Shown one piece after another: positions 1-5,538 of a stretch of 5,646 nucleotides of DNA. A model generated the notes under the pieces. It searched no databases. It was given only the letters and a program-made list of their open reading frames with translations, and was not told where the DNA came from. Both the position numbers and the translations under genes were made by a program. Positions within the stretch are counted from its first letter, which is position 1. Each line of letters starts with the position of its first letter. This DNA comes from Bauldia sp. (lineage in GTDB: Bacteria; Pseudomonadota; Alphaproteobacteria; Rhizobiales; Kaistiaceae): contig JAGRKY010000737.1 in assembly GCA_020442095.1 (NCBI GenBank), forward strand, positions 698-6,343. The letters run 5' to 3'.

Positions 1-290
1 TCGCTCGGCGTGATCAGGATGCCCTTGGCGCCGGCGGCGATCAGGTTCTCCACCGCCGCGACCTGGGTGTCGTTGTCGCCGTCATACTTGCCGGCGAAAG
101 CCTGGAACTCGACACCGATCTCCTTCGCCTTGGCCGAGGCGCCTTCGCGCATCTTGACGAAGAAGGGGTTGTTGTCGGTCTTGGTGATCAGGCCGACGAG
201 CACGTCATCGGCGCTCGCCGAGCCGATACCCGCCACGAGGGCGAGGGCGACACCGGCCGCGGTCCATTTCAGGCTTTTCATTCTCTTCAT
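1..290 (-). CDS. Sugar ABC transporter substrate-binding protein, FrcB-like (N-terminal part; runs off left edge)
   Basis: This gene starts inside the window and continues past base 1, so only 96 codons are visible. The start is ATG at 290; GGGAGG (299-304) lies 8 bases upstream, which favours it over the in-frame ATG at 281. Residues 1-27 form a classic Sec signal peptide: a basic start (MKRMKSLK), a hydrophobic core and an SASA cleavage site before DDVLVG. The mature part opens with VGLITKTDNNPFFVKM and continues with GKYDGDNDTQVAAVENLI and GAKGILITPSD. That pattern belongs to the periplasmic-binding-protein type 4 (ribose/fructose) family and resembles rhizobial FrcB, which binds fructose, mannose and ribose. 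The protein would capture a sugar in the periplasm and pass it to a permease and ATPase, probably encoded further left. The ROK regulator lies immediately upstream on the same strand. The family is secure; the exact sugar is inferred. Confidence 0.93.
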   Translation of the reverse strand, partial: MKRMKSLKWTAAGVALALVAGIGSASADDVLVGLITKTDNNPFFVKMREGASAKAKEIGVEFQAFAGKYDGDNDTQVAAVENLIAAGAKGILITPS

Positions 291-471
291 TTCTGGTTCC
301 TCCCAGACAAAGATCGAAGGGTCGCCGCCGGCCGGTGCGAGGCCGAGGCCCGCTTCGGTGGCGACGTTTCGTTGCACGCGACTCCTAGGCAAACCGCGAG
401 CGCTTGCCCGACCTAACTTGCCGAAACTTCTGTCTCGAATCAAGCAAATACTGATTCAGTAATGTCTATTT
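291..471 (-). promoter_or_regulatory. Leader and probable control region of the sugar-binding-protein gene
   Basis: This 181-base gap separates the ROK regulator stop from the transporter start and is long enough for its own promoter and operator. It holds a perfect palindrome at 449-461, a GGCAA/TTGCC inverted repeat (388-392 and 404-408, 11 bases apart), an imperfect CGAAAC/GTCTCG repeat at 423-438, and a GTCGCC/GGCGAC pair (321-326 and 360-365) that could close a GC-rich leader hairpin. I found no convincing -35/-10 pair. Its regulatory role is inferred from position. Confidence 0.45.
449..461. promoter_or_regulatory. Perfect 13-base palindrome, candidate operator
   Basis: The sequence TACTGATTCAGTA is a perfect inverted repeat of two 6-base arms around one central base. 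It lies 10 bases beyond the end of the ROK regulator gene and about 160 bases upstream of the sugar-binding-protein start, in a short AT-rich patch of an otherwise GC-rich gap. Short palindromes in such patches are typical binding sites for dimeric regulators. The link to the adjacent ROK protein is inference; no second copy was seen in the divergent region at 1750-1919. Confidence 0.35.
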
Positions 472-1749
472 TTAGGCAAAAGTCGCCGTCCGGCTTCTGC
501 TCGTGTCGCCCGATGACCGGTCGACACCCTGCGCCGCCCGCGCCGTCAGCATCCGGTCGACCTGTTCTGGCGCGAGCCGGGAATCGATGGTCAGCAGCGC
601 CGCCCCGAGCAGGCCGTCATGCTCCTGCGGGCGGACCAGGGTGATCTGCAGCTTGCGGGTCGCCAGCGGCAGGCAGCGCTGGTAGACGAGCTCCCTGATG
701 CCGGACAGCAGGTGGTCGCTCGTCCCGGCAAGGGTTCCGCCGACCGCGACGACGCGGGGATTGAGGATGCTGACCACGTCGGCGATCGCCTCGCCGATGA
801 CCTGGCCGGAGCGGCGGACCAGCGTCACCGCCTCCGGCCGGTTCTGCTCGACCAGCGCCAGGACGTCCTTGGCGTCCCGCGCCTCGATGCCCTGCGCCCT
901 GAGGTCGCGGGCAATCGCCCAGCCCGCGGCTCGCGCCTCGACGCAGCCGAGCTTGCCGCAGCGGCAGAGCGGCCCGTCCGCCGATCCGAGCTGGATGTGG
1001 CCGATGTCGCCGCTCGCCCCGTCGGCGCCCCGGTAGATCGCACCGCCGGCATAGACGCCGCTGCCGATGCCCGTGCCCGCCTTGACGAAGAAGAAGTCGC
1101 CGACGTCGCGCCAGGCGAGGTGATGGTAATGGAGGGCGAGCAGGTTGACGTCGTTGTCGGCGACCGCCTCGACGCCGAGCCGGGCGGCGAGCCAGCCCCG
1201 GATGTCGAAGGCATCCCAGCCGGTCATGATCGATGGCCCGACGACATGTCCCGCGGCGAAATCGACCGGCGCCGGCAGCGAAAGCCCGATGCCGAGCACC
1301 TTTTCCTTCGGCTGGCGGAGCTGCCGGAGAAGCGCCTCGGCCTGGTCGGCGATGAAGCCGAGGGTCTCGACCGGCCCGCGACGCAGGTCGAAGCGCGTCA
1401 GCGTCTGGGTGATGACGGACGGCCGGAGATCGGTCACCGCGACGCGGACCTGGTGCTCGCCGATATCGGCGGCAAGCACGACGCCGAAATCGGTGTTGAG
1501 CCTGAGCGCGCGGGCCGGCCGGCCGCCGCTCGGCAGGGTCTCGTCGGCTTCCGCGACGAGGCCCGCATCGAACAGGTAGGAGAGCCGCTGGGCGACGGTC
1601 GCGCGCGACAATTGCGTCGCCTCGACCAGGGCCGCCCGCGACGAGGCGCGTCCCGACATGATCAGCGACAGCAGGTGTCCCGTCCCCGCGAAGGGATTGC
1701 CGGTCCGGCGCCGGTCCGGATCCTGGGGCTTTTCGGGTCGCTCGCTCAC
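472..1749 (-). CDS. ROK-family transcriptional regulator (NagC/XylR type), probable repressor of the adjacent sugar transporter
   Basis: This protein has an N-terminal winged helix-turn-helix followed by a sugar-kinase-like ROK domain; it would bind DNA and respond to a sugar or sugar phosphate. Counting from the GTG at 1749 (425 residues), the helix-turn-helix spans about residues 22-65, including SRAALVEATQLSRATVAQRL. The ROK domain begins near ADIGEHQVRVAV (95), where the kinase signature DxGxT is altered to DIGEH. It continues with DNDVN (198-202), KAGTGIGSG (223-231) and the zinc motif, His251 followed by CRCGKLGCVE (262-271). The altered phosphate loop fits a regulator rather than an active kinase. 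Start choice: the GTG is preceded by GGAGG about 12 bases upstream and leaves 170 bases for a divergent promoter. An in-frame ATG at 1854 would add 35 low-complexity residues and nearly fill that gap. The FrcB-like gene follows on the same strand, as in rhizobial frc loci with an upstream regulator. Confidence 0.93.
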   Translation of the reverse strand: MSERPEKPQDPDRRRTGNPFAGTGHLLSLIMSGRASSRAALVEATQLSRATVAQRLSYLFDAGLVAEADETLPSGGRPARALRLNTDFGVVLAADIGEHQVRVAVTDLRPSVITQTLTRFDLRRGPVETLGFIADQAEALLRQLRQPKEKVLGIGLSLPAPVDFAAGHVVGPSIMTGWDAFDIRGWLAARLGVEAVADNDVNLLALHYHHLAWRDVGDFFFVKAGTGIGSGVYAGGAIYRGADGASGDIGHIQLGSADGPLCRCGKLGCVEARAAGWAIARDLRAQGIEARDAKDVLALVEQNRPEAVTLVRRSGQVIGEAIADVVSILNPRVVAVGGTLAGTSDHLLSGIRELVYQRCLPLATRKLQITLVRPQEHDGLLGAALLTIDSRLAPEQVDRMLTARAAQGVDRSSGDTSRSRTATFA

Positions 1750-1919
1750 GAGAGGTCGTATCCTCCGGTTGCTGGATGGTCCGCCTTCGCGGCCAGGCAG
1801 CGACCCGTGTCTTATCACACTTGCCGGAGATGATGCGCCCGTGGCGGTCGACATCGCCTAGAATGACCGCGGATGCGACGGCATTGGCCGGTGGAATCCC
1901 CTATTCGGGAGGGTGCGAC
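1750..1919. promoter_or_regulatory. Divergent intergenic region between the ROK regulator and the creatininase-like gene
   Basis: The two flanking genes are transcribed away from each other, so both promoters and any shared operator should lie here. GGGAGGG (1907-1913) is a strong ribosome binding site 6 bases before the ATG at 1920. TAGAAT (1859-1864) resembles a -10 box for the plus strand but lacks a matching -35. On the minus strand TGTGATAAG (1812-1820) resembles an extended -10. A weak inverted repeat GTGT/ACAC flanks that site (1807-1820). None of these promoter calls is strong. Confidence 0.4.
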
Positions 1920-2843
1920 ATGACCGACGAACGCGGTGAGGCGGTGTTTGACGAGGTGCGCTGGGAGCGGATGTTTCCCGACCAGCTCGAGCGGCGCTTC
2001 GCCGAATGGCCGGTGCTCTACCAGACCTACGGCCTCTGCGAGCCGCACGGGCCGCAGAACGCGGTCGGGCTCGACGCACTGAAGGCCCATGCCATTGCCT
2101 GCCTCACCGCCCGGCGGCATGGCGGCATCGTCGCGCCACCCGACTACGGGCATATCCACGAGATCGGCGACTATGCGATCTGGGCCCTCGACATGATCGG
2201 CGAGGTCGAGCGCGACTGGCTGTCGGCGGTGCCGCCCTGGCATCATTTCAGGACGGTCTGCTGGCACCTGCGCATCGCCGACCGGCTCGGCTTCAAGGCG
2301 GTGGTGCTGATGACCGGCCACTACGGCGTCAACTATCGCGACCTCAAGACGCTGGTCGACCTCGTCCAGCCCTATGTCGGGGCAAGGCTCTATTCGCTGG
2401 CCGACTTCGAGGCCGACGCCGCCGGCTTCGACGGCGACGGCGACATCCATGGCGATCACGCCGGCAAGATCGAGACCTCGCAGCTCTGGGCGCTGGAGCC
2501 GGCCGCGGTCGACATCTCGCGGCTGCCGGCGCGGGACGCGCCCGGACCGCATTTCGCCATGGGGCCGGACGCCCATGAGGCGAACCGCCTTGCCGGCCAG
2601 GCGATGGTCGGGCGGCAGGTCGCCTTCCTCGCGGAAAAGGCCGGGGACCTCGTCGCCGAATTCGACCGTCTCACACCGGCGAAGCGGCTCACCTCCTTCG
2701 CCGATGTCGAGGCGATGTGGGCGGAGGCCGTCGCCCCGGCCCTGCCGGATTTCCTGTCGATGCGGCGCGACCCGCACGGCACCGGCATCGCGGTGCCCGA
2801 AACCAGCCGCTGGGCGGTCAACTGGACGCCGCCGGCCGCGTGA
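1920..2843 (+). CDS. Creatininase-family metal-dependent amidohydrolase
   Basis: This 307-residue protein belongs to the creatininase (creatinine amidohydrolase) family, whose members use two divalent metals to hydrolyse cyclic or linear amides. The ligand pattern is visible: Glu41 and His43 in CEPHGPQ, Asp52 in GLDALKAH, His134 in TGHYGVN, then His180 and Glu185 in HAGKIETS. The spacings (2 and 9 residues; then 5) match those I recall for Pseudomonas creatininase Glu34/His36/Asp45 and His178/Glu183. Creatininase's Glu122 ligand, in a GHYEN motif, is replaced by Gly136, as in the many family members with GHGGN, so creatinine need not be the substrate. There is no signal peptide, which suggests a cytoplasmic enzyme. 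The start is ATG 1920, with GGGAGGG 6 bases upstream; longer in-frame starts from 1776 would run into the divergent promoter region. It is divergent from the ROK regulator, so co-regulation with sugar uptake is plausible but inferred. Confidence 0.92.
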   Translation: MTDERGEAVFDEVRWERMFPDQLERRFAEWPVLYQTYGLCEPHGPQNAVGLDALKAHAIACLTARRHGGIVAPPDYGHIHEIGDYAIWALDMIGEVERDWLSAVPPWHHFRTVCWHLRIADRLGFKAVVLMTGHYGVNYRDLKTLVDLVQPYVGARLYSLADFEADAAGFDGDGDIHGDHAGKIETSQLWALEPAAVDISRLPARDAPGPHFAMGPDAHEANRLAGQAMVGRQVAFLAEKAGDLVAEFDRLTPAKRLTSFADVEAMWAEAVAPALPDFLSMRRDPHGTGIAVPETSRWAVNWTPPAA

Positions 2844-2981
2844 GCCGTTGATCTGGCGCAAGGCGCGACGTCGCTGCTCGGCTATTCCTGCGGGGAAACC
2901 GAGGCCGACCACCTTTAGCCGCCGGCCCGGCGACGATCGCCAATCCGAAAGATCAGCGCGGCGGCCCGATGGGGCTGCCGG
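2844..2981. other. Convergent intergenic gap without a clear terminator
   Basis: The creatininase-like gene and the metalloprotease gene converge on this 138-base gap. The only compact hairpin I see is CGCCG/CGGCG with a three-base loop, near 2920-2934. It has no following T-tract on either strand, so it is at best a weak intrinsic terminator. No small gene with a supported start was recognised. Confidence 0.4.
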
Positions 2982-5021
2982 TCAGATCGTGTCGGTCCAG
3001 GTGCGGTCGTTGTCCTCCAGCCATTTGTTGATCGACTGCTTGTTGTAGATCTCGTGGCCGTTGACGACGACGCGGACGCCCTTCAGCTTCCAGCCCCCGG
3101 CAAAGCCGTCGGACGATTTGTGAATGCGGACCGAGTGAATATCCGACTCGTAGAGCCCGATGCCCGGATCGAGATCGAAGATGTCGGTGTTTCCCCGCTC
3201 GAAATCGTCGTGACCCTCGTTGTCGAGGTCCCAGTTTCGTCCGGCAAGGGTCAGGGTCACGTCGTCGTCGGTGCCCGCCCACATCACATTGGCGGTGCTG
3301 ACCTCGACCCGCAGCTTCGAAACGATCGCCCGGTCCGAGATGCACCCGACCCAGACCCGGTGATCGTCCTCGAGCCAGCGGTTGATGTTGTCGACATCGC
3401 AGATCAGCGAACCGCGGTGCCAGACGCGAGCCCCCTTCAGCTTCCAGCCGCCGGCAAAGCCGTCCGGGCTCTTGCGGATAAGGATGCGCTTGATGTCGCT
3501 CCGCTGCACGCCGGGCGCCCACAGCGCATAGCCTTCCTTGTTGTTGCGCTCGCGATCGTCGTGATCCGGGGTATCGAGCACAAAGTCGCGATCGCCGATA
3601 TCCAGCCACACGGTGTCGTCGGTGCCCGCCCAGAGTTCGTCGGCGGTCGTCGTCTCGACGAAGATATGCGACCAGCCGATCTGACCCCGCGTGTAGGCGC
3701 AGAGCCTGCGGGAATTGGCGTCCATGATGCAGGCCTGATGCGGATGGCTGCAGGCGCCGCAATTTCCGTTGGGGATGTTGTCGCATCCGTGCGTCGTGTC
3801 GCAGCTCGAACACGGCGTCCCGCTGCCGGTATACTCGTCCGCCGAACCGAAGAGATGGCTGGTCTCGTGGGCGGTGATCGCATCGATGGTTCCGCGTCCC
3901 CAACCGCCCCAGTTGTCCTTGTCGGCAAGCGTGATGCGGCCGCCACCGGCATAGGCGTGCCAGGAGTTGGCGTAGGGCGTGACGAAGATGACGATGGCGT
4001 GGGACGAAAGGTTGCGGATTCGCATCGCCTCGCGATAATCGGCGATGCCGCTCCAGGCGGCGTCGAAGGTCTGGCCGTGGTAGGTGACCTTCCCCATCGC
4101 CGGGTCGCGCCAGTAGGGCTCGTCGGGATCGCCCGAGCCGTTGGCGACGTCGATCTTGATGAACTGGAAATCGTAGACCCAGGAGAGGTTGCCGGAGGGG
4201 TGCTGCTCGGTGAGCCAGCGATGCCCGTCGAGTATCTCCTGGCAGATTTCGTTCCGCTCGGAGGTGCCGAACTTCGGCCCGCCGGAGGCTGAGGACTCGA
4301 CGAAGACGATGCCGACCGACATTTCGCCGGTCATCCGCCAGCAGGCGGCTTCAAGAAAAAAAAGCCGCAGGATCTCTTCGATCAGGTCCCGCGGAAGCCG
4401 GAGCATGCCCTGATAGGACCAGGGGCCGAGGCGAAAGGCGAGGCGCGCGAGGTGATAGGCGAGCGTCCGGTCCTTGTAGACCTCGGCAAGGCGCCGTTCG
4501 AAGTCGGCGAATTCGTCCGGCGACATCGGCTTCGGGTCTCGCTGCCTTCCCTTGCCCCGCGGGGGGCGGGGTTCCGGGCCGAGGACGGTCTCGCCGCTGC
4601 GCTTCTCGTAGTCGGCGACGAGCCGCAGGAAGTCTTCCGGTCCGATGGCGCTGTAGGGCAGCGGCTCTTTCTTGCCGTCGCCATTCCACGGCTTGCCGAC
4701 GTCGCCAAGGGCATCCTTGGTCAGCTTACGGTACTTGCCGGTGAATCGGGTATTCCACTGCCGGACGATCGCCAGCTGGTCGGGGTCGAGCTTTTCGAGG
4801 TGCTGGCGGCCCATCGCTCCCTTCAGCCGGGCCGAGAAGATGCCGAGCTGCGATGCCGCTTCCGCCTGGTCGGGTGTCGCCAGGGCCTCGATGGCATGGC
4901 TTCCGTAATGCGCCACCACGGTCATCGACAGCTCGCGCAGTCGCTCGGCGGCTTCGCGCCGGGCTTCGAACGAGGGACGTTGCATCAGAAACAGGTAAGG
5001 CCTCTTGTCCTGCTTTGACAT
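2982..5021 (-). CDS. Metzincin-like zinc metalloprotease with two C-terminal PLAT-like domains
   Basis: This 679-residue protein has several parts. Residues 1-95 form a compact alpha/beta region, possibly an inhibitor I9-like prodomain. A charged, proline-rich linker follows at about 149-165 (PRPPRGKGRQRDPKP). The protease domain spans about 230-450. Its zinc site HETSHLFGSADE (385-396) fits HExxHxxGxxD, with His385, His389 and Asp395 as zinc ligands and Glu386 as catalytic base. CIMD (431-434) is a likely Met-turn, and Cys404, 407, 413, 421, 424, 431 and 441 cluster between and after these motifs. Two PLAT-like beta-sandwich domains follow (about 455-557 and 573-675), each with WAGTDD, HDD.ER and DGFAGGWKLKG. 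PLAT domains usually bind lipids, membranes or partner proteins, often with calcium. No Sec signal peptide or membrane helix is seen. The start is ATG 5021, with GGAGGA (5026-5031) just upstream. The gene is monocistronic, and two counted stretches are lower in GC than its neighbours. The architecture is well supported; the natural target is unknown. Confidence 0.85.
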   Translation of the reverse strand: MSKQDKRPYLFLMQRPSFEARREAAERLRELSMTVVAHYGSHAIEALATPDQAEAASQLGIFSARLKGAMGRQHLEKLDPDQLAIVRQWNTRFTGKYRKLTKDALGDVGKPWNGDGKKEPLPYSAIGPEDFLRLVADYEKRSGETVLGPEPRPPRGKGRQRDPKPMSPDEFADFERRLAEVYKDRTLAYHLARLAFRLGPWSYQGMLRLPRDLIEEILRLFFLEAACWRMTGEMSVGIVFVESSASGGPKFGTSERNEICQEILDGHRWLTEQHPSGNLSWVYDFQFIKIDVANGSGDPDEPYWRDPAMGKVTYHGQTFDAAWSGIADYREAMRIRNLSSHAIVIFVTPYANSWHAYAGGGRITLADKDNWGGWGRGTIDAITAHETSHLFGSADEYTGSGTPCSSCDTTHGCDNIPNGNCGACSHPHQACIMDANSRRLCAYTRGQIGWSHIFVETTTADELWAGTDDTVWLDIGDRDFVLDTPDHDDRERNNKEGYALWAPGVQRSDIKRILIRKSPDGFAGGWKLKGARVWHRGSLICDVDNINRWLEDDHRVWVGCISDRAIVSKLRVEVSTANVMWAGTDDDVTLTLAGRNWDLDNEGHDDFERGNTDIFDLDPGIGLYESDIHSVRIHKSSDGFAGGWKLKGVRVVVNGHEIYNKQSINKWLEDNDRTWTDTI
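2997..3305 (-). repeat. Second PLAT-like repeat (domain B) of the metalloprotease
   Basis: This segment codes for residues 573-675. It is a diverged copy of the segment at 3351-3659, offset by exactly 354 bases (118 codons). Both copies share WAGTDD near the start, HDD.ER in the middle, DGFAGGWKLKG, and a closing WLED motif. The domain closes the protein four residues before its end. Confidence 0.85.
3351..3659 (-). repeat. First PLAT-like repeat (domain A) of the metalloprotease
   Basis: This segment codes for residues 455-557, directly after the protease domain. It aligns with domain B over its whole length with one small gap on each side. At the DNA level 3433-3464 matches 3079-3110 with one mismatch in 32 bases, while the surrounding codons have diverged. 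This points to an internal duplication with one strongly conserved core. Confidence 0.85.
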
Positions 5022-5261
5022 GGCTTCCTCCGCCGCTGGATGTTTTCGCGTCGTCTATTCCAATCGCAGATGCCTTTTCTCGGATGGAGACGGAATTGTA
5101 TCCGCAAATCCCGCCTTTTTGTGGCGAAAGAGGCCGTGCCCGACCGGCCCTGTCGACCAACCAGTGCGCGCGGCAAGGCATGTCGGCCCATCAAGGAGAC
5201 GCGGAAAGGCGTGTCCGTCGTGCCGCGTCAGGCCGTGGGGAAACCGGCCGGCCGCCTGGGC
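5022..5261. other. Upstream region of the metalloprotease gene; no gene recognised
   Basis: This 240-base stretch separates the metalloprotease start from the pseudogene remnant. It includes the GGAGGA ribosome binding site (5026-5031, minus strand) and a relatively AT-rich patch at about 5040-5125, the most likely site of the promoter. A TACAAT hexamer on the minus strand near 5095-5100 resembles a -10 box but has no good -35. Reading frames across the stretch show no family-like sequence. Confidence 0.4.
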
Positions 5262-5523
5262 TCACCCGGTGACGGTGAAGCTCTCTCCGGCGAGCCTGCG
5301 GCCCTCGCACCAGACCTCGACGGTCGCGGTGCCGGGCACGACTTCCCAATCGTTGTCGAAGCCGTGGCCGGTACAGGTCGGCTCGCCCGACCTTCTTCTC
5401 CCGGGCGACGCGGCTCTCCAGCACCGGCCCGGCGGCTTCCGGGTCCTTGAGGCCGGGCGACGGATACCGGCAGGCCGCGCCGGCGACACCCCCCTCCCGC
5501 TTCCCGAGCGGCGTCCTTGCCAC
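5262..5523 (-). pseudogene. Decayed 3' part of a DUF3859-like gene, frameshifted
   Basis: Two adjacent frames together read like the C-terminal half of a DUF3859-type protein, a family of small, usually exported bacterial proteins of unknown function. The upstream frame gives CRYPSPGLKDPEA ending in GRADLY near 5371. The downstream frame continues as TGHGFDNDWEVVPGT, then VEVWCEGRRLAGESFTVTG, with a TGA stop at 5262-5264. Restoring two bases at about 5371 would join them as DLYTGHGFDND. The N-terminal half, including any signal peptide, is absent: only 16 bases separate this segment from the gshB stop. The gene therefore seems to be a remnant rather than functional. The family call is from memory of the C-terminal pattern (GFD..WE.VPGT...EVW..G+.LA..SFTV). 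One sequencing error could explain the frameshift but not the missing front half. Confidence 0.6.
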
Positions 5524-5538
5524 GGCGGGCCGCCGGCC

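Noticed and set aside
619..1833. Long open frame on the plus strand opposite the ROK regulator
   Set aside because: Its translation is dominated by Arg, Ala, Asp and Gly without domain signatures. It mirrors the codon periodicity of the real regulator gene.
1821..1864. TTGCCG and TAGAAT as a promoter for the creatininase-like gene
   Set aside because: The boxes are about 32 bases apart, far outside the usual 16-18 base spacing.
1815..2912. Long open frame on the minus strand opposite the creatininase-like gene
   Set aside because: It lacks recognisable motifs, overlaps the divergent control region and lies opposite a gene with intact metal-ligand motifs.
2915..2940. GC-rich hairpin between the convergent genes as an intrinsic terminator
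   Set aside because: The stem is only five base pairs and no T-tract follows on either strand.
3054..4292. Long open frame on the plus strand opposite the metalloprotease gene
   Set aside because: It is a GC-rich antisense shadow with no recognisable motif and no good ribosome binding site. The minus-strand frame carries clear domain motifs over the same bases.
4452..5018. Open frame opposite the N-terminal part of the metalloprotease gene
   Set aside because: It is an antisense shadow; no family-like sequence and no supported start.
5112..5126. CGCC and GGCG arms around a T-rich loop as a terminator or regulatory hairpin
   Set aside because: Four-base arms are expected by chance in this composition, and the T-run is in the loop rather than after the stem.
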